64,000 bases of DNA from PALSA-612 sp963704335 (GCA_963704335.1 OY969889.1:620001-684000); one strand, 5' to 3'; counted from the first letter of the stretch, positions 41,624 through 50,936 are shown. The notes: generated by a model not told the origin, from the letters alone. Program-made: numbers and translations.

Positions 41624-43024
41624 GTGGCGGTACCCACGCCTTCGAACGGCGGCTCGGGCGCCGAGACGGCCTCGCTGACGCGGCTCGATGCCATCCCCGC
41701 CTCGATCGTGCTCGCGGCCGCGATCCCGTTCCTCTTCTTCCACATCGACTTCCAGCCCGGCTTCACGGTGGACGTCGGTTCGCTGTCCGCGCACGCGGTG
41801 CTGTCGGACTTCGCCGTGCTGGCGGTCGCCGTGGTCGCGGCCGTGGCAGGTGTCAGGCACGGGTTCGGGCCTCTCCGCGCCGGGTGGCCGATCTGGCTGG
41901 CGGGCGGGCTCTTCGTCCTCCTCGTCGGTGCGGCGAGCCTCTATCCCAGGATCTGGGACGACGCGTACGACGTCTCGACCCATGCCGTGACGGCGGCGAA
42001 GTTCGGCGAGTACGCGCTGCTCGCACCTGCCGTACCGCTGCTCATGCGCACGGCACGCGATCTCGAGCTCGTGCTCGCTGCGCTCGTCGTGTGGGCCACA
42101 GGAGCGGCGGCCGTCGGCGTGCTCCAGATCTTCGGCGTCGACTTCTTCGACGCCTGGTCGCCGGGGCGGCGCCAACCGTCCTTCCTCGGGCACTACGACC
42201 TCGCAGCGCTCTGCGGAGCGTCGCTGCTGTTCGCCCTGATCGTGCTCGCGTTGCGGCCAACGGTTGCGCTTCCCAACTGGCTGGTCATCGCAGCGGGTGC
42301 AGCCGGCGCGGTGGGTGTGACCGTGTCCGGTTCTGCCGCCGCGGGGCTCGGCCTGGCCGCAGCCGCCGCCGCGGTGCTCCTGGCCGCCCTCTACCTGCGG
42401 CGGCTGACCGTCCGCCGAGCCGTCGCCTCGGTCGCCGTGGTCGGCGCGGTGGCGATCGGCATCCTCGTCATGCGCGGCGGCGACGTCGACCACTTCGTCC
42501 GCTTCCTCGGCATCCGCGAGCACGATCCGTCCGCGCAGGAGAACGTCCAGACCTACGTCCAGCGCACGATGCTCGCGTTCATCGGCTGGCAGATCTTCCT
42601 CGACCATCCCGTAGCGGGTGCGGGCTGGCAGTCATCGGCCAAGGAGGAGCAGGTCTACGGCGACTACCTCGACGACGCCCGGCGCGAGTTCCCGGATACG
42701 CCGGCCGAGGCTTTCCCCTCGTCCGAGCACCCGTACGGCATCCAGAACGCGTACGTCCAGGCACTGGCCGACCTCGGCCTGATCGGCTTCCTGTTGCTCA
42801 TGGCGACGTTCGCCGCCGGCTTGTGGCTGGCTGTGAAGGCGGCGTTGCGCGGGCCGCCCGAGGCTCGCCTGCCCGGAGTGCTCGCCGGCGCCTGGCTGCT
42901 GCTCGCGATGGGCACATGGACCGCGGTCGGGCTCGTGGCAGGAGTGCCGCTCGACGCACTCACGTGGATCGCCCTCGGACTAGCTGCGGCTGCCGCGGCG
43001 GGAGCGAAGCTTGGCCGCGCCTGA
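41624..43024 (+). CDS. O-antigen polymerase/ligase (Wzy/WaaL family)
   Basis: 466 residues with about 11-12 membrane segments. The large extracytoplasmic loop (about 290-370) carries AQENVQTYVQRTMLAFIGWQ, then SSEHPYGIQNAYVQALADLG near 365, the Wzy_C hallmark with the conserved His/Asn region. It should polymerise flipped repeat units or ligate the chain to an acceptor. It lies back to back with the flippase gene and shares its promoter core, which fits co-regulation of flipping and polymerisation. GTG 41624 is set by the -10 box 8 nt upstream. Confidence 0.87.
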   Translation: MAVPTPSNGGSGAETASLTRLDAIPASIVLAAAIPFLFFHIDFQPGFTVDVGSLSAHAVLSDFAVLAVAVVAAVAGVRHGFGPLRAGWPIWLAGGLFVLLVGAASLYPRIWDDAYDVSTHAVTAAKFGEYALLAPAVPLLMRTARDLELVLAALVVWATGAAAVGVLQIFGVDFFDAWSPGRRQPSFLGHYDLAALCGASLLFALIVLALRPTVALPNWLVIAAGAAGAVGVTVSGSAAAGLGLAAAAAAVLLAALYLRRLTVRRAVASVAVVGAVAIGILVMRGGDVDHFVRFLGIREHDPSAQENVQTYVQRTMLAFIGWQIFLDHPVAGAGWQSSAKEEQVYGDYLDDARREFPDTPAEAFPSSEHPYGIQNAYVQALADLGLIGFLLLMATFAAGLWLAVKAALRGPPEARLPGVLAGAWLLLAMGTWTAVGLVAGVPLDALTWIALGLAAAAAAGAKLGRA

Positions 43025-43730
43025 CTCGGCGCCGGGCGTCGAGCACCGGCAGCCCGCCAAGAGCCGAATCACGTATCACGTGCGCGACGCGCTCTCGACG
43101 TGGCTGCAGGCTGAGGCCGCGCGCGCCCACGCCGACCTCGGCCGTTACCGGGTGTTGGACGTCGGCTCCGGTAGCAAGCCGTACCTGCCGTACTTCGAGC
43201 CACATGCGGACGAGTACGTCGGTGTTGACATCGGCAACCCGGCGGCCGACCTCGAAGGGTCCGTGGAAGCGCTGCCGGTCGAGGACGGCTCGTTCGATCT
43301 CGTGCTCTGCACGCAGGTGCTGGAGCACGTCGAGGATCCCGCGCGGGCCGTGAAGGAGCTGCATCGCGTCACGTCGCCGGGAGGGCGCGTCCTTGCCTCC
43401 ACGCACGGTGTCCAGGTCTACCACCCGTCACCGACCGACTACTGGCGCTGGACGCACGCCGGGCTCGAGCGGCTGTTCGCGCAGAGCGCCGACTGGGCAT
43501 CCGTCTCCGTGACGCCGGTGGGAGGCGCGGCCACCTGCCTCGCCGCCATGTCCGCCGTCTATGCCGACCTGCTCTTCCGCAAGGCGCATCTGACACCGCT
43601 TTCGCGGGCGACGGTCTGGACGCTCAACTCTCTGGGCGGCTTCGTCGACCGGGCGGTACCCTCGTTGCGCGCGCCGATCCCCGGCTCGCTCTTCCTCAAT
43701 TACCACGTGGTGGCGGACAAGCCGAGATGA
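43011..43730 (+). CDS. Class I SAM-dependent methyltransferase
   Basis: 239 residues. The SAM motif is YRVLDVGSGSKPYLPYF near 46-62, with YVGVDIGNPAADLEG next and FDLVLCTQVLEHVEDP near 99. RVTSPGGRVLASTHGVQVYH follows. It starts at TTG 43011, 14 nt inside the polymerase gene, so it is coupled. The HGVQVYHPSPTDYWRWTHAG stretch is typical of methyltransferases in glycan clusters. The target is unknown. Confidence 0.87.
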   Translation: MAAPDSAPGVEHRQPAKSRITYHVRDALSTWLQAEAARAHADLGRYRVLDVGSGSKPYLPYFEPHADEYVGVDIGNPAADLEGSVEALPVEDGSFDLVLCTQVLEHVEDPARAVKELHRVTSPGGRVLASTHGVQVYHPSPTDYWRWTHAGLERLFAQSADWASVSVTPVGGAATCLAAMSAVYADLLFRKAHLTPLSRATVWTLNSLGGFVDRAVPSLRAPIPGSLFLNYHVVADKPR

Positions 43731-44656
43731 AGAGTCTTGTAACTGGTGGGGCCGGCTTCATCGGCTCGAACCTCGTCCGGGCGCTGCTCGAGCGCGGCGA
43801 CGACGTTCGCGTGCTCGACAACTTCTCCACGGGACGACGGACGAACCTCGCCGGCATCGAGGGAGACGTCGAGCTCGTGGAGGGCGAGCTGAGGAGCTAC
43901 GAGCGCGTGCACGCTGCTGTCCGCGGTTGCGAGCTCGTTTTCCACCTTGGCGCCCTCGGTTCGGTGCCGCGCTCGGTACAAGACCCGCTGACGACGAGCG
44001 CCGTCAACGTCGAGGGGACACTGAACGTCCTGCTCGCAGCGCGAGACGAGGGCGTGCGCCGCGTTGTCTTCGCATCCTCCTCGTCCGTCTACGGCAACGC
44101 AGACGAGCTCCCGTTACGGGAGTCGATGCCGCTCGACCCGATCTCGCCCTACGGGGTCGCAAAGCTCGCCGCCGAGCGGTACTGCGTGAGCTTCAGCCGC
44201 GTGTACGACTTCGAGACCGTCGTGCTGCGCTACTTCAACGTCTTCGGGCCTCGCCAGGACCCCGGGTCGCAGTACGCCGCCGTGGTGCCGCTCTTCATCA
44301 CCGCCGTTGCACAGGGCGAGCCGGTCACGATCTTCGACGACGGCGAGCAGTCACGCGACTTCACGTACGTCGACAACGTCGTAGCCGCCAATCTCCGCGC
44401 CGCCGACGCGGAGAGCGCCAACGGCCGGATCTTCAACGTCTCCGCCGGAACGCCGACGAGCGTGAACCAGCTCGCGGAGACGATCGCCGAGTTGCTCGGA
44501 AAGACACTCGAGAAGACGTACCTGCCGCCGCGTTCCGGCGATCTCCGCAACTCGTGGGCCGACCCGCGCGACGCGCGCGAGGTGCTCGCGTGGGAGCCTC
44601 ACGTCGGGCTCGAGGAAGGACTGCGCCGGACCGCCGAGAGCCTTGGCGCTGCCTGA
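43727..44656 (+). CDS. NAD-dependent NDP-sugar epimerase (GalE/WbpP-like)
   Basis: 309 residues. The NAD site is MKSLVTGGAGFIGSNLVRAL. VFASSSSVYGNADELPL near 107 gives the active-site Ser, and SPYGVAKLAAERYC near 140-153 the Tyr/Lys pair. LRYFNVFGPRQDPGSQYAAV near 168 and FTYVDNVVAANLRAA follow. These match UDP-hexose/HexNAc 4-epimerases. It would make a C4 epimer (for example a galacto-configured UDP-sugar). ATG 43727 overlaps the methyltransferase TGA (ATGA). Confidence 0.87.
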   Translation: MKSLVTGGAGFIGSNLVRALLERGDDVRVLDNFSTGRRTNLAGIEGDVELVEGELRSYERVHAAVRGCELVFHLGALGSVPRSVQDPLTTSAVNVEGTLNVLLAARDEGVRRVVFASSSSVYGNADELPLRESMPLDPISPYGVAKLAAERYCVSFSRVYDFETVVLRYFNVFGPRQDPGSQYAAVVPLFITAVAQGEPVTIFDDGEQSRDFTYVDNVVAANLRAADAESANGRIFNVSAGTPTSVNQLAETIAELLGKTLEKTYLPPRSGDLRNSWADPRDAREVLAWEPHVGLEEGLRRTAESLGAA

Positions 44657-45929
44657 GACTGTCCGAGTCCTGAGAGTCATCGCCAGGCTCAACAAGGGTG
44701 GGCCGGCGCTGCATGTCGCGTATCTCTCGGCCGGGTTGGAGGAGCGCGGCTACCAGACGACGCTCGTGGCCGGCTCGCTTGCACGCGGGGAGGGCTCGAT
44801 GGCGTACGTCGCCGAGCAGCGAGGGGTCGAGGTCGTCGCCCTGCCCGACCTTCACCGCGAGATCGCGCCGCTCCACGACGTGCGCGCTGCCCATCGCCTG
44901 GCCGCGCTGATCAAGCGCGTGCGGCCGCACATTCTCCACACGCATACGGCGAAGGCCGGCGCCGTCGGCCGCTCCGCCGCGCTGTTGGCAGGAGACGCGA
45001 GGCCTCCGATCGTCGTCCACACCTTCCACGGGCACGTGCTTCGCGGCTACTTCGGCCCCGTCAGCTCCGGCTTCTTCCGTCTGCTCGAGCGCAGCCTCGC
45101 CTCGACGACCACCGCGCTCGTCGCGGTCAGCCCTGAGGTGCGTGACGACCTCGTCGCTCTCGGTGTGGCGCCGCGTGAGAAGTTCACCGTGATCCGCCTC
45201 GGCGTCGAAGTCGAGGAACGGGTCGATCTCTCGCCGGAAACGCGGGTCCGGGCGCGGAGGATGATGGGCGTTTCGGACGGGCGCTTCATGGTCGGCTGGA
45301 TCGGCCGCATGACCGGCGTCAAGCGGACGGACGACATCGTGCTCGCAACGAAGCGGCTACTCGACCGCGGCGTCGATGCATGCCTCTGCCTGGTGGGTGA
45401 CGGGCCGGACCGCGAGTCGACCGAACAGCTGGCACACGATCTCGGCATCGTCGACCGCTGTCTCTTCCTCGGCTACCAGGACGACGTCGCGCCGTTCTAC
45501 GCCGCGTTCGATGCGCTCGTGTTGCCATCCGCGAACGAGGGGACGCCTGTCAGCGCGATCGAGGCGCTGGCCGGCGGCCGGCCGGTCGTGGCTACGCGGG
45601 TCGGCGGCGTGCCCGACGTCGTTCGTGACGGCGTCGACGGCTTCCTCGTCGAGCCAGGCGACGTGGACGCGCTCGCCGAACGCCTCGGACAGCTCGCCGC
45701 AGATCCCGACCTCGCACGACGCATGGGCGAGGCGGGACGCGCACGCGTGCTCGAGCGCTACTCGGTGAAGCGCCTCGTCGGCGACGTCGACGACCTCTAC
45801 CGCAGGCTGCTGGCAGAGAAGGGCTCGCCTAGACGACCGGCGTGCGGGAGACCGCGTCGAGCAGGCGCCGAAGCCCTTCCTCGAGCGGCACCTCTGGCTC
45901 CCAGCCGAGCACCTGGCGAGCCCGGGTGA
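44643..45929 (+). CDS. GT4 family glycosyltransferase with extended C-terminal tail
   Basis: 428 residues. It opens RVLRVIARLNKGGPALHVAY near 8. IVVHTFHGHVLRGYFGPV is near 122, VAVSPEVRDDLVALGV near 160, MVGWIGRMTGVKRTDDIVLA near 218 and EGTPVSAIE (E-x7-E) near 299. The normal fold ends near LYRRLLAEKG (about 395); the last 33 residues are Arg/Pro/Ala-rich and lie antisense to the next gene's coding end. The tail may come from loss of an earlier stop. It starts at TTG 44643, 14 nt inside the epimerase gene. Confidence 0.82.
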   Translation: MALPETVRVLRVIARLNKGGPALHVAYLSAGLEERGYQTTLVAGSLARGEGSMAYVAEQRGVEVVALPDLHREIAPLHDVRAAHRLAALIKRVRPHILHTHTAKAGAVGRSAALLAGDARPPIVVHTFHGHVLRGYFGPVSSGFFRLLERSLASTTTALVAVSPEVRDDLVALGVAPREKFTVIRLGVEVEERVDLSPETRVRARRMMGVSDGRFMVGWIGRMTGVKRTDDIVLATKRLLDRGVDACLCLVGDGPDRESTEQLAHDLGIVDRCLFLGYQDDVAPFYAAFDALVLPSANEGTPVSAIEALAGGRPVVATRVGGVPDVVRDGVDGFLVEPGDVDALAERLGQLAADPDLARRMGEAGRARVLERYSVKRLVGDVDDLYRRLLAEKGSPRRPACGRPRRAGAEALPRAAPLAPSRAPGEPG

Positions 45930-46764
45930 TGTCCGGCTGGCGCACCTGCGGATCGTCCACGGGCAGCGCTTCGTACACGACCGGGCTCTGCGAACCGGTC
46001 ACCTTGAGCACGGTGTTCGCCAGCTCGAGCAGCGTGAACTCGTCCGGGTTGCCGATGTTGACCGGAAGATGCTCCTCGCTCGTCGCGAGGAGATAGAGAC
46101 CACGGATGAGGTCGTCCACGTAACAGAAGCTCCGCGTCTGCGAGCCGTCGCCGAAGACCGTCAGCGGCTCGCCGGCGAGCGCCTGGCGGACGAAGGTCGG
46201 AATCGCACGGCCGTCGTGCGCGCGCATCCGCGGGCCGTACGTGTTGAAGATGCGGACGATCGACGTGTTCACGCCCTGCTGGCCGTGATACGCCATCGTC
46301 AGCGCCTCGCCGTAGCGCTTCGCCTCGTCGTAGACGCCGCGCGGGCCGATCGGGTTGACGTTCCCCCAGTAGCTCTCGGGCTGCGGGTGCACGAGCGGAT
46401 CGCCGTACACCTCGCTCGTCGAGGCGAGCAGAAACCGCGCGCGCTTGAGCTTCGCGAGGCCGAGCGCGTGATGCGTCCCGTACGAGCCGACCTTCAGCGA
46501 GTGCAGCGGCTGGCGCAGGTAGTCGATCGGGCTGGCGAGGGCAGCCAGGTGGTAGACGAAGTCGACCGGCCCGTCGATCGCGATGTGCTCCATGACGTCG
46601 TGGTTCACGAAGAGGAAGTCGTCGCCGCCGATGTGCTCGAGGTTCTCGAGCGTCGACGTCTCGAGGTTGTCGACGCAGACCACGCGGTGCCCCTCCGCGA
46701 GCAGGTAGTCGCAGAGATGCGAGCCGAGGAACCCGGCCCCGCCGGTGACGACGCAGGTGCTCAT
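45829..46764 (-). CDS. UDP-glucuronate decarboxylase-like SDR (UDP-xylose synthase)
   Basis: 311 residues. The NAD site is CVVTGGAGFLGSHLCDYLL. FLLASTSEVYGDPLVHPQPE is near 110, RGVYDEAKRYGEALTMAYHG near 140 (Tyr-x3-Lys) and IVRIFNTYGPRMRAHDGRAI near 168. This set is diagnostic of UDP-xylose synthases. It converts UDP-glucuronate to UDP-xylose, feeding pentose transferases. ATG 46764 follows TAGAGT by 7 nt. Its 3' end overlaps the GT4 gene by 101 nt. Confidence 0.9.
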   Translation of the reverse strand: MSTCVVTGGAGFLGSHLCDYLLAEGHRVVCVDNLETSTLENLEHIGGDDFLFVNHDVMEHIAIDGPVDFVYHLAALASPIDYLRQPLHSLKVGSYGTHHALGLAKLKRARFLLASTSEVYGDPLVHPQPESYWGNVNPIGPRGVYDEAKRYGEALTMAYHGQQGVNTSIVRIFNTYGPRMRAHDGRAIPTFVRQALAGEPLTVFGDGSQTRSFCYVDDLIRGLYLLATSEEHLPVNIGNPDEFTLLELANTVLKVTGSQSPVVYEALPVDDPQVRQPDITRARQVLGWEPEVPLEEGLRRLLDAVSRTPVV

Positions 46765-46771
46765 CGATCGA

Positions 46772-46777
46772 ACTCTA
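46772..46777 (-). promoter_or_regulatory. -10 hexamer TAGAGT for the UDP-xylose synthase-like gene
   Basis: TAGAGT on the minus strand ends 7 nt before ATG 46764. Confidence 0.5.
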
Positions 46778-46798
46778 GCCCGGGAGAGTTCGGGTCTG

Positions 46799-46906
46799 TT
46801 AGCGCAAATCCTTGTTGCACAAGGCGAGGACCCATGCTCCCGGGCGGCGTCGGTCGTCGGACGGGAACAACTCCTCCGACGAGGTCACCGCAAGTCCTTG
46901 TTGCGC
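46799..46906 (-). repeat. Duplicated 22-nt 3' tail flanking a hairpin
   Basis: 46885-46906 is the end of the GT2 gene (NKDLR and stop). 46799-46820 is an 18/22 match, again reading NKDLR and a TAA but in another frame. Each copy can fold (CGCAA...TTGCG). Between them is a 7-bp hairpin, CGTCGGA (46855-46861) with TCCGACG (46875-46881), which could end the GT2 transcript. Confidence 0.5.
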
Positions 46907-47820
46907 TCGAGGTCGAACCACATCGCGAACAGCGTGAACTGCGAGCCGAAGAGCAGCAGCAGCGCGACGAGCACGACGGTGGCCGGCGGGATCGGGTTGC
47001 CGAGGATCCGCAGCACGACCTCCGCGATCCCGAGCCCCAGCCCGGCGACGAACATCGCGATGCCGAACACATAGAAGAACACGAGCGGGTGGAAGTCGCG
47101 AATCACGTACTTCTGCCAGAGCCGCCACCAGAAAGCCTTGAACAACAACCAGGAGATGGCCGGGATCACCCGCGAGTAGCGGATGCCCGACTGCTCGCCG
47201 ACGTTGTAGACGGGCCGCGACGGTACGTCGCGCACGCGCGCCTCGACGACGTTGAGGTGCACCAGCATGTCGTTGGGGAAGCCGTAGCGCGGATAGACGC
47301 GGTCGAGGTCGAGCTTCTCCAACGTCGCGAGCGACACGGCCGTGAAGCCCGACTGCGAGTCGGCCACGTGCCAGTAGCCCGACGCGATCTTTGTCAGCAG
47401 GCTCAGCATGGCGTTGCCGAGATAGCGCGCGTGCGGGATCAGCTGCCACGCTTCGCCGGTGACGAGTCGGTTCGCCTTCGCGTAGTCGGCATCATCCTCG
47501 ACGACCGATCGAGCGATCGCCTCGAGGTCGTCGGGCGCCATCTGGTTGTCGGCGGCCATCACGCACGTGACGTCGATGCGGTCGGCGATCGCCTGCTTGT
47601 ACCCCGTGAGGATGGCCGCGCCCACGCCCTGGTTCGTCTCGTGCCGGATCAGCTGCGCCCGCGGCTCGGCCGCGGCCTTCTCCGCCGTCTCGTCCCGGGA
47701 TGCGTCGTCGACGACGTAGATGCGGTCCACGAAGCCAGGGATGCCTGCCAGCGTCTCCGGGAGCAGCTTCTCCTCGTCGTACGCGGGAACGACAACGGCT
47801 ACCGTCTTGTCGTCGAGCAT
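46885..47820 (-). CDS. GT2 glycosyltransferase with two C-terminal membrane segments (ArnC/DPM-like)
   Basis: 311 residues. TVAVVVPAYDEEKLLPETL opens. IYVVDDASRDETAEKA is near 34, VTCVMAADNQMAPDDLEA near 84 (DxN/DxD region) and VADSQSGFTAVSLATLEKL near 150. Two C-terminal hydrophobic segments (FFYVFGIAMFVAGLGLGIAE and IPPATVVLVALLLLFG) follow, as in membrane-bound polyprenyl-phosphate sugar synthases. It should load a sugar on undecaprenyl phosphate for GT-C enzymes. It begins 3 nt after the Wzz-like gene. Confidence 0.88.
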   Translation of the reverse strand: MLDDKTVAVVVPAYDEEKLLPETLAGIPGFVDRIYVVDDASRDETAEKAAAEPRAQLIRHETNQGVGAAILTGYKQAIADRIDVTCVMAADNQMAPDDLEAIARSVVEDDADYAKANRLVTGEAWQLIPHARYLGNAMLSLLTKIASGYWHVADSQSGFTAVSLATLEKLDLDRVYPRYGFPNDMLVHLNVVEARVRDVPSRPVYNVGEQSGIRYSRVIPAISWLLFKAFWWRLWQKYVIRDFHPLVFFYVFGIAMFVAGLGLGIAEVVLRILGNPIPPATVVLVALLLLFGSQFTLFAMWFDLERNKDLR

Positions 47821-47823
47821 GGG

Positions 47824-48732
47824 TTACGCCGAACGTGCTGCCATGCGACCCGCGACCGGATCCCAGAGCAAGGCCGCCACGAGTCCGAGCAGCAAGCCGA
47901 TGAAGGCACCCACGAGCACGCTTGTCCGGCGGCTGGTCGGCTCTGTCCGTACCGCCACCGCTGGCGCCGTGATGCGGCTCGCCTCGATGTCCCTGCCGAG
48001 GGAGACGGCGCGCGTCGTGTTGAAACGGTTGAGCTCCAACGTCACCTGGCGCTGCTCGGCGAGCGTGATCTCGGTGTTGAGGGTCGACAACGCGACGAGC
48101 TTCTCGACGGGACTGAGCGTAGAGTCGGCGACGATCTCCTTCTGCTGCGCACGCGCGGCGGCAAGGCGCGCGTTCACGAGCCCGAGCTGCGTGTCGATGT
48201 ACTTGAGCTGCTGTTCGAGCGTGTCGATCTTCGTCTTCGTGTAACCGCCAACCTGGGCTACGGCCTGTCGGGCCAGGTGGTTCGCAGCGGCAGCCGTCCT
48301 CGCGCGCGTGGAGCCCGTGACCTGGATCGACAGCAGCGGCGCCGGAAAGGCCTGCCTGGTGGTCGAGCTTCCCGGAAGCGCTCGCACGGTGACCTGGTCG
48401 CGCAACCTCGACGGCCGCAAGCCTGCGGCGGCAGCGGCGGTCTGAATCGCGGCTTCGCTCGTGACGAAGGCCTGGACGAGCCCCAGCTGCGTCGGAGACG
48501 TGGTGACCGCGGCGGCGGAGTCTGGCGCCAGCGGCTGTCCGAGGTACACCTGCGCCGTCGCCTTGTAGATCTTTCCGTCCGAGAGCGAGACGAGAAAGCC
48601 GATCAGCCCGCCGAGCACGGCGCCGATGACGAGGAGCCACCACCGGGCAGCGATGGTCCTGGCGTAGCGCCCGAAGTCGACTTCCTGCTCGGCCTCCAGC
48701 TCGACTGCCCGCGGGTCTGAATCGGGGCTCAT
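47824..48732 (-). CDS. Wzz-like chain-length determinant
   Basis: 302 residues. The first membrane segment is WWLLVIGAVLGGLIGFLVSL near 39-58, preceded by VDFGRYARTIAAR. The periplasmic part is helical with a likely coiled coil (IDTLEQQLKYIDTQLGLVNA). The second segment is SVLVGAFIGLLLGLVAALLW near 272-291, with proline TEPTSRRTS before it. No tyrosine kinase domain follows. It should control the length of the polymer made by the Wzy-like protein. ATG 48732 overlaps the epimerase TGA (ATGA). Confidence 0.85.
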   Translation of the reverse strand: MSPDSDPRAVELEAEQEVDFGRYARTIAARWWLLVIGAVLGGLIGFLVSLSDGKIYKATAQVYLGQPLAPDSAAAVTTSPTQLGLVQAFVTSEAAIQTAAAAAGLRPSRLRDQVTVRALPGSSTTRQAFPAPLLSIQVTGSTRARTAAAANHLARQAVAQVGGYTKTKIDTLEQQLKYIDTQLGLVNARLAAARAQQKEIVADSTLSPVEKLVALSTLNTEITLAEQRQVTLELNRFNTTRAVSLGRDIEASRITAPAVAVRTEPTSRRTSVLVGAFIGLLLGLVAALLWDPVAGRMAARSA

Positions 48733-49640
48733 TGGGCGCCGACTGTAGCCGAGGCCCACTCCCACTGTGCCCGCAAGCCGTCCTCCAGCGAGACCGTCGG
48801 CGCCCAGCCGAGCTCCGTGCGAATCCGCGTCGTGTCAGCGTTCGTGCGCCGCTGGTCACCTGGTACCGGCGGCTGCTTGCGGATCTCCAGCGAACGCCCG
48901 GCCAGCCCCTCGAGAATGTCGATCCCCTCGCGCAGCGAAGCCTCGACGCCGCCGCCGACGTTGTACGTGCCGCTGCCACCGCTCATGGCGAGAATCGTCG
49001 CTTCCACGACGTCGTCGACGTAGGTCCAACCGCGAGACTGCTCGCCGTCGCCGTAGAGGTCGAACGGCTCGCCGGAGATCAGGCAGTGCACCAGCTTCGT
49101 GAAGGCCATGTCCGGCCGCTGCCTGGGCCCGAAGGCGTTGAAGTAGCGGAGGACGACGGCGTCCAGGTCGAAGCTGCGGGCATAAGCGCGGGCCAGGTGC
49201 TCGCAGGTGAGCTTCGTGATGCCATACGGAGAAAGCGGCGAGGGTGGCGTGTCCTCCGGTGTCGGGTAGCGCTCCGCCTCGCCGTAGACCGACGAGGAAG
49301 ACGCGAACACCACGCGCACGCCGTCGCGCGCCGCGGCCTCGAACACGCGCTGCGAGGCGACCACGTTTCGCTCCACGTAGAGCGGGAAGATGCCCCCGAA
49401 GCTGCGCACGCCCGGCTGGCCGGCGAGATGGAAGACGCCGTCGCAGCCGGCGAAGTCGAGCTCGTCTACGGCCAGGTCGATGCGTCTGACGTTCAGCCCC
49501 TTCGCGTTCTGCTCCTTGAGCCGCGGGTCGTAGTAGTCGGTGAAGCTGTCGATGCCGACCACCTCGTCGCCGCGCCGGGTAAGAGCCTCGGAAAGCAGCG
49601 AGCCGATGAAGCCCGCGGCGCCTGTGACGACGTACCTCAC
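48729..49640 (-). CDS. NAD-dependent NDP-sugar epimerase/dehydratase
   Basis: 303 residues. The NAD site is RYVVTGAAGFIGSLLSEAL. VVFASSSSVYGEAERYP is near 109, SPYGITKLTCEHLARAYA near 137 (Tyr-x3-Lys), LRYFNAFGPRQRPDMAFTKL near 163 and RGWTYVDDVVEATI near 204. It is close to UDP-glucuronate or UDP-glucose 4-epimerases. It may give galacturonate or galactose-type donors. GTG 49640 overlaps the GT-C gene stop (GTGA). Confidence 0.86.
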   Translation of the reverse strand: MRYVVTGAAGFIGSLLSEALTRRGDEVVGIDSFTDYYDPRLKEQNAKGLNVRRIDLAVDELDFAGCDGVFHLAGQPGVRSFGGIFPLYVERNVVASQRVFEAAARDGVRVVFASSSSVYGEAERYPTPEDTPPSPLSPYGITKLTCEHLARAYARSFDLDAVVLRYFNAFGPRQRPDMAFTKLVHCLISGEPFDLYGDGEQSRGWTYVDDVVEATILAMSGGSGTYNVGGGVEASLREGIDILEGLAGRSLEIRKQPPVPGDQRRTNADTTRIRTELGWAPTVSLEDGLRAQWEWASATVGAQ

Positions 49641-50936
49641 GACGGGCTAGCGTAGTCGCGGCCGCGCGCGGCAGTCAGGAGCAACCAGCCTGTGAGCGCG
49701 AGGGCGGCCGCGAACATCAGCGCCGACACGGGCTCCCAGATCCCGGAGGGACCGGGGAGAGCGAACGGGTAGACGAAGGCGTTGAGCAGGCTCGCCGCGG
49801 CCGCAACCGTTCCCAGCACGAGCTGCTCGAGCCGACTGCGGGCGAGGAATGCGATCGCGATGGCCCACGCGACGAGCAGCACCACGAGGAATTGCGAGCT
49901 GAAGATGCGGTTCGTGAGCAGAAACGCCACCGGCGCCAACGCTGCGAGGCCAACCCCGGCGGCCAGGCGGCCTCGGGCCAGCCAGGTGAGGGCGAGAACG
50001 CCAGCGATGACCAGCAGCTGAACGACGGTGACGGCCGGATCGGCCCAGCCGGGCACGATCGCCTCGTGCGTGAAATCTTCGCCCAGGTCGGCCTGGCCGA
50101 GCCAGTGCAGCGGGAGGTACGGCAGCGACTCACCTGTGATCGTGCGGGCGCCCTGGATCGAGTACGCGGCCCGGACGTCGTCCGCATCCCACACGAGGTA
50201 AGGAAGCGTCAGAGCGCCGAACGCGACGACGAAGCCGGCAGCGTGTCGCAAGCTCTCGCGCGGGCGGCGCGACGCCAGCAGCCACACAAGCAGCGCGAGC
50301 GCGGCCAGCGCCGGCGTCCACTTGACGGCCGCGCCGACGCCGAGCGCAAGGCCCGCCAGACCGAACCGCTCCCTCCATGCCAGCGCGAGGCCGACGGCCA
50401 GCAGCGCAGCCGGCACGAGGTCAAACTTGAACTCCCAGAAGTAGGCGTTCAGCGGCCAGACGGCGACGAGCGCCGCCAGCCAGGCGCTCCAACGCGTGCG
50501 CAGCGACCAGATGGCAGCAACCGCGGCCAGCTGGAAGACGACCATCAGCAGTGCATTCGGGGTGCGTGCGTCGTCGCCCAGCCACGTCTCCAGCGCGAAT
50601 AGCGTGACCGCGCCGGTCGGGTACTCCGAGCGCGGGTAGTCGCCGTCGAGCGAGGGACTGTCCCTGCGCCGTGTAGATCGAGATGTCGAAGTCGATCTGG
50701 ACGTTCTGTGCCATGTGGATGCCGACGATCGCCAGCTGGAAAGCGAACGCGAGCCCCAGCAGCGGCGCGAGCCGGAGCCGCTCCTGGCCGCGCCACGCGA
50801 TACCCAGCACGACCGCGGCGACGGCCGCCTCGGCCAGCAGCCAGGCGTAGTCCCGTCCTGCCTCGACTCGTCCGACCTCCAGCACGACGATCAGCGCCGC
50901 CCCACCGGCGAGCGCCCACATCGGCTGACGCGTCAC
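49637..50936 (-). pseudogene. GT-C/GT87-like membrane glycosyltransferase, frameshifted near 50655
   Basis: From GTG 50936 it reads TRQPMWALAGGAALIVVLEV to FDISIYTAQGQSL. The continuation DGDYPRSEYPTGAVTLFALE and WLGDDARTPNALLMVVFQLA is in the next frame, ending at 49637 (LLLTAARGRDYASPS). The DxDY...YPTG motif belongs right after the first-loop aspartates of this family, so the halves are one gene of about 432 residues with about nine membrane segments. The break is near 50650-50660 (CTCGCTCGACGG). Error or decay cannot be told apart here. Confidence 0.75.
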
